Positions 10,146 to 18,014 are shown, counted from the stretch's first letter. The stretch: DNA of 64,000 bases from Enterococcaceae bacterium (GCA_022649665.1 JALCOL010000004.1:1-64000); one strand, 5' to 3'. Program-made: numbers and translations. The notes: generated by a model not told the origin, from the letters alone.

Positions 10146-10777
10146 AGATGAAAGGAAAAGAAATATTCGGGGCGAGCTGCCTGATCCTTTTATGCTTGAC
10201 GCTTGCGATCGCACTAACGATCAACGCTGATTGGCTTTACTGGCTCGATATCCGCCATTTTCAGCTGCCGAAAGCCGTAGGACTCTCGGCAGAAAAAATT
10301 TGGAAAAATTATCAGCAGCTGATGAGCTATTCTGATCAACCGTTCGTCCATCATTTGGCGACCAGCGATTTTCCGATGTCAGCGAGCGGGCGCCATCATT
10401 TTGCGCAAGTCAAAAATCTGTTTTTGCTGGACTATTTTCTTTTAGCGTTGACCTTGATCCCGGGGAGCTTTTTTTTGCAGCGTGTGTTGCGGGAAAAACG
10501 CCTCTTCCTCTGGCGGCCGCTCTTTCAGATCATGGCAGTTTTGCCGCTTATTTTGGGAATTTTGATGGTTGGCGGATTTGATTCTTTTTTCACCTCTTTC
10601 CATCATCTTTTATTTCCAGGCGACAATTCATGGCTGTTTGATCCGGCAACGGATCCGATCATCAATGTCTTGCCGGAAGGCTTTTTTATGCACTGTTTTC
10701 TCTTGTTTTTCTGTTTGTTCGAAGGCAGTATGCTGGGACTCAGCTATCTCGGGCGGCGACAATTAAAGAAGAAGTGA
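10142..10777 (+). CDS. TIGR01906-type integral membrane protein
   Basis: A protein of about 211 residues with four predicted membrane segments: an N-terminal one (ILLCLTLAIALTI), two central ones (FLLALTLIPGSFFL and LFQIMAVLPLILGILMVGG) and a C-terminal one (MHCFLLFFCLFEGSMLGLSYLG). Between the first two lies an extracytoplasmic stretch of about 75 residues. The start ATG overlaps the yutF stop; a second ATG two codons on is also possible. It matches the conserved membrane protein usually found after yutF in Lactobacillales; its function is unknown. Confidence 0.75.
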   Translation: MKMKGKEIFGASCLILLCLTLAIALTINADWLYWLDIRHFQLPKAVGLSAEKIWKNYQQLMSYSDQPFVHHLATSDFPMSASGRHHFAQVKNLFLLDYFLLALTLIPGSFFLQRVLREKRLFLWRPLFQIMAVLPLILGILMVGGFDSFFTSFHHLLFPGDNSWLFDPATDPIINVLPEGFFMHCFLLFFCLFEGSMLGLSYLGRRQLKKK

Positions 10778-10810
10778 TCAAAGCGGCAAGTATTTTTGGG
10801 ACGTTGAAAC

Positions 10811-10844
10811 AGAAGGAGCCGCGACTGATGTCGCGGCTCCTTCT
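10811..10844. terminator. perfect 15-bp hairpin between convergent genes
   Basis: Arms 10811-10825 and 10830-10844 are perfectly complementary with loop TGAT. There is no T run on either side, yet the position between convergent genes suggests a bidirectional terminator. It is followed by a 19-base motif shared with 42236-42254. Confidence 0.65.
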
Positions 10845-10848
10845 GCCG

Positions 10849-10867
10849 ATAAACGGTGTTCCAAAAG
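10849..10867. repeat. dispersed 19-base motif, copy A
   Basis: ATAAACGGTGTT, one variable pyrimidine, then CAAAAG. The same motif with one mismatch is at 42236-42254, and both copies directly follow an intergenic hairpin. Confidence 0.6.
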
Positions 10868-10882
10868 ACGATTTTCGAAAAT

Positions 10883-11389
10883 TTATTTCATAGCGTCCGA
10901 CAGGCTCGGACGGTCATGCGCTAAACGGCTGGCCGCTGCTGCAGCGATCGCACCGACGAGATCATCCAGGAAGGTATTGCAGGACGCACTTTCGTGATCA
11001 TTCAGCTTCTCCAAGATCCCTGGTTTGATCTTATCGATGTAGCCGTAATTCGTGAAGCCGATCGAGCCGTATAAATTAACGATCGAAAATGCCATGATCT
11101 CATCGACACCGTACAATCCTTCGTCTTTGCGGACGATCGCTTGGAGCGGTTCGATCATTTCACCTTTTTCGGCTAAAAGGTCCAGTTGGATGCCGGTCAA
11201 AATCGCGTTGTGGACCTCTCTTTTCGTCAACACCGCGTTCACCGATTCCATGCATTCTTCGATCGTTAATTTGTCGATATATTGTTTTTGCAGGAACATG
11301 ACTAGCTCGGCAATGTCCGCGACTTCGACACCGCGTTCGGTTAAAAGCGAGCGGGCCGCTTCTTCTAAAGTTTTTCCCTTGATGACCAT
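10883..11389 (-). CDS. pgpA: phosphatidylglycerophosphatase A family (YutG-like)
   Basis: About 168 residues. It matches the soluble PgpA family of Firmicutes, with IADIAELVMFLQKQY, the histidine-containing KREVHNAILTGIQLD, KDEGLYGVDEIMAFSI, NLYGSIGFTNYGYIDK and a C-terminal LDDLVGAIAAAAASRLAH stretch. The family removes phosphate from phosphatidylglycerophosphate or acts as a related phosphatase. Start ATG at 11389 is preferred over 11407 because the GAAGGGGG ribosome site lies between them. Transcribed convergently to the yunD-yut operon, of which its homologue is a neighbour in B. subtilis. A TGATATACT extended -10 (minus strand, 11422-11414) lies upstream. Confidence 0.85.
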   Translation of the reverse strand: MVIKGKTLEEAARSLLTERGVEVADIAELVMFLQKQYIDKLTIEECMESVNAVLTKREVHNAILTGIQLDLLAEKGEMIEPLQAIVRKDEGLYGVDEIMAFSIVNLYGSIGFTNYGYIDKIKPGILEKLNDHESASCNTFLDDLVGAIAAAAASRLAHDRPSLSDAMK

Positions 11390-11453
11390 TGGACAAACCC
11401 CCTTCATGTCAATAGTATATCATCTTTCCAGCGGCTTGGGAGCGCCACTTTAC

Positions 11454-11482
11454 TTGCTAGTTAACTGAATAACTTTTAAAAT
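11454..11482 (+). promoter_or_regulatory. promoter for the 11512 gene
   Basis: TTGCTA (11454-11459), 17-base spacer, TAAAAT (11477-11482), followed by a strong ribosome site. Confidence 0.6.
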
Positions 11483-11511
11483 AAGGGTAGTGATCTGAAA
11501 GGAGCATTGCG

Positions 11512-11859
11512 ATGAATAGCGAAGCACATCGATCCAATTACCGCGGCGGTGCACGCAGTTATCGGGCGCCGCATGCGCGAGAAGCAGAACGACTGGATAT
11601 GCGGCTGGACAAAGTTGAACGCGCGGTCCAGATGCTGTTGGAGCAGCGGCTAGCGCAGCTGCAGCAAAAGGATGTCCAAAATTCAAAAGCGGCTGACACA
11701 CCGCGGAAGAAGAAATCAGCAAAAAAAATCTCTTCCAGCGGCGACATCCATTTGGACTTGTCCAATGGGCTCGATTTTGGGATGAAAGGCAGTTTGGGAC
11801 TGGGAAAACGAAAGTTCGGCTTCAAATTAGGGAATGACTATCATAAGAAAGAACAGTAA
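11512..11859 (+). CDS. small basic protein, unknown
   Basis: A 115-residue protein of unrecognised family. Residues 1-25 are Arg/His-rich, 25-50 form a likely coiled coil (LDMRLDKVERAVQMLLEQRLAQLQQK), 55-75 are Lys-rich (PRKKKSAKK), and the C-terminal 40 residues have a glycine-rich beta-like pattern (HLDLSNGLDFGMKGSLGLGKRKFGFKLG). GAAAGGAG precedes the ATG. It has its own promoter and terminator, so it is a single-gene unit. The mixture of basic tail and repeated G-hydrophobic strands is unusual; nucleic-acid or envelope binding is only a guess. Confidence 0.65.
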   Translation: MNSEAHRSNYRGGARSYRAPHAREAERLDMRLDKVERAVQMLLEQRLAQLQQKDVQNSKAADTPRKKKSAKKISSSGDIHLDLSNGLDFGMKGSLGLGKRKFGFKLGNDYHKKEQ

Positions 11860-11866
11860 AGAAAGC

Positions 11867-11901
11867 AGAATCGGCGGGACAGATCGGCCGATTCTCTTTT
11901 T
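11867..11901 (+). terminator. terminator after the 11512 gene
   Basis: Stem AGAATCGGC / GCCGATTCT, 11-base loop, then CTTTTT. It separates the small basic protein from the following two-gene cassette. Confidence 0.85.
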
Positions 11902-11922
11902 GATTTGGAAGGAAGAGACGCA

Positions 11923-12582
11923 ATGAAAACGCCGCTGACGCTGGCAATGGAAGAAACGCTGTATGCTTATTGCCGCGCGCGTCGTTACTATGTGATCGAG
12001 GAAGTCGCGATGCCGGAAGAAAGCGGGATCGTGGATACGCTGGCAGCCAGTTTCAAAGGCGACCGCTTAGACTGGCGCTGCTTTGAACTAAAAGCGAGCA
12101 AAAGTGATTTTCATTCTTCGGCAAAATTGACTTTTGTCGGCAATTTGAACTATTTTGTTTTGCCGGCAGTGCTCTTTGAGCAAGTCAAAGAAGAAATCCC
12201 AAAAGGCATCGGGGTCCTCATATATAGGCCTTATACCGAGGAAGCGGCGCAAGAAAACGGCGTGCCGGGATATTTCACCGTTCGAAAAACTGCCCGGCGT
12301 CAGGCGATCCCTTATGCGCCGGAAGCGATGCTGCGGGCTTTTTTACAGCGCTTTTCCGGAGAAGTCCATAAAGCCAAACGGATGGAGACTGGGCTCAGCA
12401 GCTATCAGACCGCCGAGCTGACGCGCGAGCTTGGGCGCCGCTTGAGTGCAGAAGATGATTTTTTGACGCAGCAGGCGGCGATCGAAGCGCTGAACGAGGA
12501 GAAACAGCTTCTGCTGGACGAAGTCGCTCATTGGCACCAAAAATATGAAGAAGCGCGCCGAAACGGGCTGCCGCTGTTGTGA
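11923..12582 (+). CDS. PD-(D/E)XK nuclease-like protein
   Basis: A 219-residue protein. Residues 8-60 carry a possible PD-(D/E)XK active site: Glu10/11 in an N-terminal helix, Asp38 in SGIVDTL, and Glu55-x-Lys57 in CFELKAS, in the right order and spacing; the overall look is MmcB-like. The rest includes a further domain (YFVLPAVLFEQVKEEIPKG) and a C-terminal coiled coil (about 190-213). ATG 11923 follows GGAAGAG. The next gene starts 8 bases after its stop. Role unknown: DNA repair, a restriction-like nuclease, or a conflict-system effector are all open. No methyltransferase is nearby. Confidence 0.65.
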   Translation: MKTPLTLAMEETLYAYCRARRYYVIEEVAMPEESGIVDTLAASFKGDRLDWRCFELKASKSDFHSSAKLTFVGNLNYFVLPAVLFEQVKEEIPKGIGVLIYRPYTEEAAQENGVPGYFTVRKTARRQAIPYAPEAMLRAFLQRFSGEVHKAKRMETGLSSYQTAELTRELGRRLSAEDDFLTQQAAIEALNEEKQLLLDEVAHWHQKYEEARRNGLPLL

Positions 12583-12590
12583 GGTGCTGT

Positions 12591-13529
12591 ATGAAATATT
12601 ACCCTTATTTGCGCGGCCGACAAGTCGAACTCGTGCTGTTAGGAAAGATGGCAGAAGAACACCTTCTTTCTTCAGATATCGTGCCGATCATTGAACCAGT
12701 GCGAGACTATTCTTTGACCTTGCGGACACTTGAAAAATTGTGCCGCGCGCAGCAAACTTTTTATTTAGTCGACACACCAAAGGTCGGCCAATATTATTTG
12801 AGCGAACAGCCGAAATATCCTTATGAAGAATTTTTTGCTGAACCGCAGTGTTTGCGGGCGCTCCATTATACTGGACAGCCGACCTTCAGTGCGGAGCCTG
12901 ATTTATTGATCTATCCGTTTGATTTTTTAGCTTCGCGCAAACTGGCGCCGCCGGCCGATTTTAACGGAAAGCAGCTGCTGCCCGCGCTCGCGCAGCCCGC
13001 AGACTTTCCGCCGGAGCGCTTGATCGTGGGCGAGTCGCCGTTCCATTTTCAAAAACTAGCGGACTATCAAAAGATGCCAGATGAATTTTTTTCGAATACC
13101 TTGATGTATTTTGATCACAAGGCGCTGGCCGGGGTGAGCGATTTTTTGTTGGGGCCCGCCCGTTATATCGAAAAAAGCTATCCGCGGCCGGGGCTGGTAC
13201 TTCACTTGACGTATCAAGATCCGTTCGGCAATTTGCGGATCCGCCACTTTGTCTCGGCGGTCATCGACTCGTTTCAAGCGCCAAAAGAGCGCTTTTTTGA
13301 GGCAATGACGCAAGTGAGACAGTGGTGTGCGCGTCATCCGCTTTATGCGCCGAAGACCGCGGCACTGCGTGAGTTGGAGGATTATTTCGCGCGGCGGGCT
13401 TTTCCCGGGATGCCGGGGATCAAACGCTTGACGTGGCAGCATCATTTGGAAGTGGTCGCCGCTCTGTTAGCGCAAAGAAATGGGACGATGAAGGGAGAAA
13501 CGGATGAAAACGACGATGAAACGTCTTGA
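12591..13529 (+). CDS. sce7725 / beta-family protein
   Basis: A 312-residue protein beginning MKYYPYLRGRQVELVLLG with VPIIEPVRDYS at about residue 30, the N-terminal signature I associate with the sce7725 family (related to phage T4 beta-type proteins). Members often sit next to a PD-(D/E)XK-like partner, as here. Later segments (LDTPKVGQYY-type loop, SDFLLGPARYIEKSY, HFVSAVIDSF) are consistent with one large alpha/beta fold. No signal peptide or membrane segment. ATG 12591 follows TGAGGTG, which overlaps the preceding stop, so the pair is translationally coupled. Function is unknown. Confidence 0.65.
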   Translation: MKYYPYLRGRQVELVLLGKMAEEHLLSSDIVPIIEPVRDYSLTLRTLEKLCRAQQTFYLVDTPKVGQYYLSEQPKYPYEEFFAEPQCLRALHYTGQPTFSAEPDLLIYPFDFLASRKLAPPADFNGKQLLPALAQPADFPPERLIVGESPFHFQKLADYQKMPDEFFSNTLMYFDHKALAGVSDFLLGPARYIEKSYPRPGLVLHLTYQDPFGNLRIRHFVSAVIDSFQAPKERFFEAMTQVRQWCARHPLYAPKTAALRELEDYFARRAFPGMPGIKRLTWQHHLEVVAALLAQRNGTMKGETDENDDETS

Positions 13530-14682
13530 TGCCTCGATGGAAGAGGCGATGTACCATTTGGCCGTCTACGCATTCAACCAAAAAATGACAGTCGAGCACC
13601 GCGAGGAGTTCGTTTCGCTGATGGACCATTCGCAAGTTTACGGAATCTTAGCGGAGAATGAGCTGGCTTCACAGGCTTTTTTGACGCCGCTGTCGATGAA
13701 TTTTTACGGCACGAAATATGCACTCGGCAAAATCAGCGAAATGAGCACTTTCCCGGAATATCGCGGAGAAGGATTCGCTGATCGCTTGATCATGCATCTT
13801 TTGGCGCAAATGCACCAGCAGAAAATGACGATCGCCTATTTGCGGCCGCATTCTTACCACTTTTATCGCGAATTCGGGTTTGAGCAGGCATTTGAAGAGA
13901 TCCAGTATACGATGACCCCCGCTGAATTTCCGGAGTATCCGAAAGAAGCAGGGCGCGTCAAGCGGATCAGCTTTTCGGCGGCGCTCCCCTTGATGAAGCC
14001 GCTCCACGCGCACCATGCGGCCAATCATTTGGGAGCGGTCGTGCGCCCCGAATGGTGGTGGTATTATTTAGCCAATCGCAACCGCGTGTGGGATTATGCG
14101 GTTTATCTGAATGAAGCCGGCCAGGCGGAAGGATACGTGATCTATTCCGGCAGCGGGCCGCTCTTTTCAGTCCATGAATGGCTTTATGAAAGCCCGCAAG
14201 CATTTCGGGCGCTCAGCCGCTTCATTACCAGCCACCGCTCTTCCTTTGAGAAATTCCGCTATTTATCCGCGGATCCGCAAAACCACGCCTATCTGCTGGA
14301 TGAAAACAGCATCGATGTTCGGATCCTGCCGGGAGCGATGGCGCGGATCGTTGATTTTGAAACATTTATCCGCAAATATCCGTTTCGAAGCGGGCATGAT
14401 GCCAGTTTCCTGCTGGAGGTGATCGATCCGAATGCTTCTTGGAATGCTGGTTTGTGGCAGCTGGAAGTCGAACGCGGTTTCCCAACGCTCAAACGAGTCC
14501 GCGGGACAGAGGGGACGCCGGATTTTTCGGCGAATATCGGCCGCTGGACCCAGATCTTGCTGGGATTTCGCAAAGTGTCCGACATCAGCGGATTCGGGCG
14601 GATGGAACTTTTGACGCAAAAGCAGCTTGATCTGGAAGCAGTCCTGCCGCGCAAAGCGCCGCAGCTTTTGCCGCTTGATTAG
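13504..14682 (+). CDS. Eis-type GNAT N-acetyltransferase
   Basis: About 392 residues with the three-domain layout of the Eis family: an N-terminal GNAT fold (MSTFPEYRGEGFADRLIMHLL is the acetyl-CoA loop with the R/Q-x-x-G-x-G/A pattern), a second GNAT-like half, and a C-terminal sterol-carrier-like domain (RGTEGTPDFSANIGRWTQILLGF). Eis proteins acetylate amines on antibiotics, polyamines or proteins; the native substrate here is unknown. It overlaps the sce7725 gene by 26 bases and is followed by a terminator, so 11923-14682 is one transcript. Confidence 0.88.
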   Translation: MKTTMKRLDASMEEAMYHLAVYAFNQKMTVEHREEFVSLMDHSQVYGILAENELASQAFLTPLSMNFYGTKYALGKISEMSTFPEYRGEGFADRLIMHLLAQMHQQKMTIAYLRPHSYHFYREFGFEQAFEEIQYTMTPAEFPEYPKEAGRVKRISFSAALPLMKPLHAHHAANHLGAVVRPEWWWYYLANRNRVWDYAVYLNEAGQAEGYVIYSGSGPLFSVHEWLYESPQAFRALSRFITSHRSSFEKFRYLSADPQNHAYLLDENSIDVRILPGAMARIVDFETFIRKYPFRSGHDASFLLEVIDPNASWNAGLWQLEVERGFPTLKRVRGTEGTPDFSANIGRWTQILLGFRKVSDISGFGRMELLTQKQLDLEAVLPRKAPQLLPLD

Positions 14683-14732
14683 CGCTGTTTTAAAAACAAG
14701 AAGTTTATTTAATAAAAAAAATATGTTATATC

Positions 14733-14769
14733 AAAAAACTTGGAAGATTTCACTCTTCCAAGTTTTTTT
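14733..14769 (+). terminator. terminator after the Eis-type gene
   Basis: Stem AAACTTGGAAGA / TCTTCCAAGTTT with a 6-base loop and seven T; the A run on the left could make it bidirectional. Confidence 0.9.
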
Positions 14770-14980
14770 ATTAAGAGAAAATTAAAAAACAAAAAATAAA
14801 TATGAAAATGAAAAACAAATGATGAATCATCTCATTTTATACATAGTGCAAAATCGTGTGAATTAGCGATTTTGAGTGAATATGGTGCCCGCGGCCGCAA
14901 ACAAGTGTTTTTTAGCGGAGCACCGGCGCATGAAAGACACTTCTTTTTACTGACCGGAAAAATCTCTCATTTATCAGCGG

Positions 14981-15000
14981 TTGCACTAATTTTAGTGCAA
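14981..15000 (+). promoter_or_regulatory. palindromic operator upstream of the catabolic operon
   Basis: Arms TTGCACTAA and TTAGTGCAA are perfectly complementary around a TT centre and extend one more G/C pair outward. The half-site TAGTGCAA recurs at 14844-14851. The palindrome lies immediately upstream of the promoter for the PRD-regulator operon, so it is probably the binding site of the operon's activator or of another sugar-responsive regulator. The remaining AT-rich stretch 14770-14980 contains nothing else I can assign. Confidence 0.7.
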
Positions 15001-15010
15001 CTATTTTGTA

Positions 15011-15038
15011 TTGTTATCATGCAAAACGGTTTTATAAT
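15011..15038 (+). promoter_or_regulatory. promoter of the PRD-SFCGS-DgaEF operon
   Basis: TTGTTA (15011-15016), 16-base spacer, TATAAT (15033-15038). The palindrome at 14981-15000 lies just upstream of the -35. Confidence 0.65.
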
Positions 15039-15060
15039 GAGATTGTAAGGGGTGATGATC

Positions 15061-16911
15061 ATGCAGCAGCTCTCCAAAAGGGAAATCAAAGTCCTTTTGC
15101 AATTGTTGGATACGGAAGAGAGTCTGACGACCAGGGAACTTGCCGAAACACACGCTGTCAGCATTCGCACTGTCAAATATGATCTTGATCACATTCGCGC
15201 TTGGCTGAAGGAACGGGACCAAATGCTCTCTAGCCGCCGAAGCAAAGGGATCTGGCTGGATCTCAGCGATTCTCGCAGGCTGGAGCTGAAAAATGAGTTG
15301 ATGGACACCGAACGTTTTGAGCTTTATCCGGATCAAAAAATGCGTCTGAGCCGCTTGTTTTTGATCCTGCTTTTGACCAACGAACATGTGACTTCGAAAG
15401 CATTGGCTGCTCAGCTCGAAGTGAGCAAAAATACCGTTTTGAGTGATTTGGATCATTTGGAAAAACATCTGCTGCGCCATCAGCTGCGGTTGGACCGCCA
15501 AAATCGCCAAGGATTTTTGATCAAAGGCCCGGAAAAAATGCTGCGCTTGGCGATGGAAAAAGTTTGTCAGAAAAATTTTACCGAATACGATATTTATCAG
15601 ATCATGGCCTGCCTGCTGAATACCGCGAAGCCGCAGCAGTATTTTGCAGCAGTCAATCACGAGTTTCAAGCGCTTTATGACGAGGTCTTGCAGGAAATGG
15701 GGAACCTGCTGGCCTGCCGGAAGCTGGAAGAATTCAATTATGCAGAGATTCTGGCGATGACGCTCCGAGTCGCGATCTCGGCGGCGCGGATGAAAAACGG
15801 TTTTACGATGGACCGCTACAAGCTCTTGGCGAATCAGGCGCTCTTGTCCGAACAAAATGAATTGCCTTTCTTATTAATGAAAGCGCTTTTCGAACGTTTT
15901 GAGCTGCCGCTTTTGGAAGACGAATATTTGTATATTTACAGCGATGCTTTTGAAAAAAACGATGAACAAGATGTTTTGCACCTGACGCGCCGCTTGATCG
16001 AAGACGTCAGCCGCGATATGGAGATGCCGTTTGTCAAAGATACTCAGCTGGCGACCAACTTGTTCGCACATTTGTCCTTGCGGCTTTCGCGCAAGCAGAA
16101 ATTCATCAATGAATACAATCCTTTCTCAGACGATATCAAAGCGAAGTATCCAAAGCTGTTTGCTGCGATCAAGCAGACGAGTGCCAAAAATATCGATGGT
16201 TCAGCGCTTTTGATCAACGATTCTTTTATTGCGTACATCGCGCTTCATTTTCTCGTTTCGTATGAAAAGCAGCAGGAAAAAGGGGCTGTTCGCGTCGTTT
16301 ACGTCTGTTCGACCGGTCTGGGGGTCACTAATCTGATCCAGCAGCGGATCAGCGAAGAAGTAAATAATATCGAGATCGCGAGTTTTGCTTCTGTTTTGAA
16401 CGCACAAGAAGTGATCGCAAAAAAAGATCCGGATCTGGTGATCAGCATTTTTCCGCTGGAAGAACGTAAACGGCCCGTCATCAAAGTCCATCCGCTGCCG
16501 ACTCCGGAAGACATGGCGCAGATCAAAGAGACAGTCAATAAAATCGCGGCGCAAGTTGGCCGCAAGCCGCGGCTCGTCCCGCGCAAGACAAACAGCGACG
16601 CACAAAGCATCGAAGCGCGAAGCCGCGACGTGATCGTCAAAGGATATGTGATCTACGAAGAGCTGAAAAAAGTATTTGAAGGCCGATTGGAACGGCATTA
16701 CCAGGAAGCCTTCCTGCTGCATGTTTTCCTGATGGTCCACCGCATCACTTTTGCTCAGCAGTATGAAAATGAAGGCAATGTAGCCGCTGATACACTGCTG
16801 GCAGAAGCGGAGCTGGTCGAAAAGATCGAAGCGCTGTTCGCCGAGAGTGAGCTGGCGATCAACCGAGCAGAGATCTCGGCATTATTGATTTATATACAGG
16901 AGGGAGCTTGA
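15061..16911 (+). CDS. BglG-family transcriptional activator with PRDs and EIIB-like domain
   Basis: About 616 residues. The N-terminal HTH regions (SLTTRELAETHAVSIRTVKYDLDHIR and VTSKALAAQLEVSKNTVLSDLDHLE) indicate DNA binding. PRD regions follow (about 180-400), then an EIIB-like domain with Cys416 in VVYVCSTGLGVTNLIQQRI, the phosphorylatable cysteine position. The last 100 residues look like another PRD (HYQEAFLLHVFLMVHRI). Such proteins sense substrate through PTS phosphorylation. No PTS permease is encoded nearby. The start is taken as ATG 15061, 8 bases after AAGGGG; the ATG at 15055 is too close. First gene of the operon, 3 bases before the next. Confidence 0.85.
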   Translation: MQQLSKREIKVLLQLLDTEESLTTRELAETHAVSIRTVKYDLDHIRAWLKERDQMLSSRRSKGIWLDLSDSRRLELKNELMDTERFELYPDQKMRLSRLFLILLLTNEHVTSKALAAQLEVSKNTVLSDLDHLEKHLLRHQLRLDRQNRQGFLIKGPEKMLRLAMEKVCQKNFTEYDIYQIMACLLNTAKPQQYFAAVNHEFQALYDEVLQEMGNLLACRKLEEFNYAEILAMTLRVAISAARMKNGFTMDRYKLLANQALLSEQNELPFLLMKALFERFELPLLEDEYLYIYSDAFEKNDEQDVLHLTRRLIEDVSRDMEMPFVKDTQLATNLFAHLSLRLSRKQKFINEYNPFSDDIKAKYPKLFAAIKQTSAKNIDGSALLINDSFIAYIALHFLVSYEKQQEKGAVRVVYVCSTGLGVTNLIQQRISEEVNNIEIASFASVLNAQEVIAKKDPDLVISIFPLEERKRPVIKVHPLPTPEDMAQIKETVNKIAAQVGRKPRLVPRKTNSDAQSIEARSRDVIVKGYVIYEELKKVFEGRLERHYQEAFLLHVFLMVHRITFAQQYENEGNVAADTLLAEAELVEKIEALFAESELAINRAEISALLIYIQEGA

Positions 16912-16914
16912 AAT

Positions 16915-17247
16915 ATGAGATTATCAGACGACGCTCAAGCCATTATTTCGAAAAGCTGCGACAAGGAAAAATTAATAGCTGTCATGAAGGCGGTCGAAGA
17001 AAAGATGGACGCTGCACAGATCACGCCAACCGAGCTGCAGTGGACGGTCTTGATCAATCATTTGAATGAAATGGTCGAACGAGCTGAGCGCGGGGAAAAA
17101 ATGAGCGGCGTCGATCCCGAGCTCTTCAGCGAAGTTTCACCAGAAGCGCTTGGAATCGCACGCGAAGTCGTAAACGAGATCGGCAACCTGACAGAGGATG
17201 AAAGTTACGTTCTATCGGTCCATTTTGAAACGGCGAAAATGAATTGA
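16915..17247 (+). CDS. small PRD-domain protein (EF_0829-type)
   Basis: A 110-residue protein made almost entirely of one PRD-like helical domain (LQWTVLINHLNEMVERAERGE, then FSEVSPEALGIAREVVNEIGN and the C-terminal SYVLSVHFETAK). It lacks a DNA-binding or RNA-binding part. The position between the activator and the SFCGS gene matches the EF_0829-type family of the E. faecalis locus. It could be a phosphorylation relay, decoy or subunit of the regulator; this is inference. AGGAGGGA precedes the ATG. Confidence 0.8.
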   Translation: MRLSDDAQAIISKSCDKEKLIAVMKAVEEKMDAAQITPTELQWTVLINHLNEMVERAERGEKMSGVDPELFSEVSPEALGIAREVVNEIGNLTEDESYVLSVHFETAKMN

Positions 17248-17273
17248 AAAACAAAAACCAGGAGGAGACCAAC

Positions 17274-17630
17274 ATGATTACAGTAGTGATTGCAGATCGG
17301 ATGGGCAAAGGACAAAATGTGGCAAAAGGCGTGGAAGCAGCCGGCGGACGAGCAGTTGTCGTTCCAGGAATGGGCGCAGATATGCGTTTGGGGGATGTAA
17401 TGCAAAAGGAGCAGGCTGACATGGGGATCTCATTTTGCGGCAGCGGCGGCGCCGGAGCGTTGACGGCAGCAACGAAATACGGCTATCCGGAGCGTCACGG
17501 GATGCGTTCCGTCGAAGAAGGGCTGACGGCGATCAAAGACGGCAAAACTGTGCTGGGCTTCGGCTTCATGGATCAAGAAGAACTAGGCAAACGGCTGACA
17601 GAAGAATTTATCAAAAAATACGGCGAATAA
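17274..17630 (+). CDS. SFCGS-family glycine-rich protein
   Basis: A 118-residue soluble protein with the family-defining SFCGSGGAGALTAATKYGY motif near residue 50, preceded by VVIADRMGKGQNVAKGVEAAGG. The small alpha/beta size and a conserved cysteine in a glycine-rich loop recall PTS EIIB proteins, but the similarity is only in general shape. CAGGAGGAG precedes ATG 17274. It belongs to the putative transporter set with DUF4312, DUF4311 and DUF4310. Mechanism unknown. Confidence 0.88.
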   Translation: MITVVIADRMGKGQNVAKGVEAAGGRAVVVPGMGADMRLGDVMQKEQADMGISFCGSGGAGALTAATKYGYPERHGMRSVEEGLTAIKDGKTVLGFGFMDQEELGKRLTEEFIKKYGE

Positions 17631-17648
17631 GCGTCAGGAGGGGACCGC

Positions 17649-18002
17649 ATGAATGCGACAGAGAACATTACCAAAACACTCATCGTCTCGGGAAAAGGAG
17701 ACACGAAGCAAAGCGCCTTTGCCAGCGCGCTGAGTACGATCCAAAAGCAAGTCATGGAAAAAAACGAAGACGTCACGCTGCAGATCACACCGGTCAGTGT
17801 TCAGGTGGTCTCCGCCAAAGCGCAAACGTATACGGAACGCTTTCTCTTCTTATTTTTGCCGCGGAAGCGGAGCGTTTACCGCGTAAAATTAGAAGTTACG
17901 GTAGCGATCACACAAATCAAAATGGATCAAATCAACTTTCTAGAAGAAACGATCAATGATCCCCAGGGAGTTGCGCTGCCGTTTTTGTCAAAAAAGGGAT
18001 AA
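17649..18002 (+). CDS. DUF4312 family protein
   Basis: A 117-residue soluble protein starting MNATENITKTLIVSGKGDTKQSAFASALSTI, with SVQVVSAKAQTYTERFLFLFLPRKRSVYRVKLEVTV in the middle. Composition suggests a single alpha/beta domain with a hydrophobic strand rather than a membrane segment. AGGAGGGG precedes the ATG; it lies 18 bases after SFCGS and 12 before the DUF4311 gene. Family members occur only in such loci as far as I know; no enzymatic motif is visible. Confidence 0.85.
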   Translation: MNATENITKTLIVSGKGDTKQSAFASALSTIQKQVMEKNEDVTLQITPVSVQVVSAKAQTYTERFLFLFLPRKRSVYRVKLEVTVAITQIKMDQINFLEETINDPQGVALPFLSKKG

Positions 18003-18014
18003 GGGGGAAATAAA

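Noticed and set aside
15001-15855. 284-codon minus-strand open frame opposite the PRD regulator
   Set aside because: Antisense to a well-supported gene; its start would overlap the promoter of the operon and the product is low-complexity.
15878-15892. cre-like TGAAAGCGCTTTTC within the PRD regulator gene
   Set aside because: Resembles a CcpA site but deviates in the last two positions and lies 800 bases inside the gene; not enough for a call.
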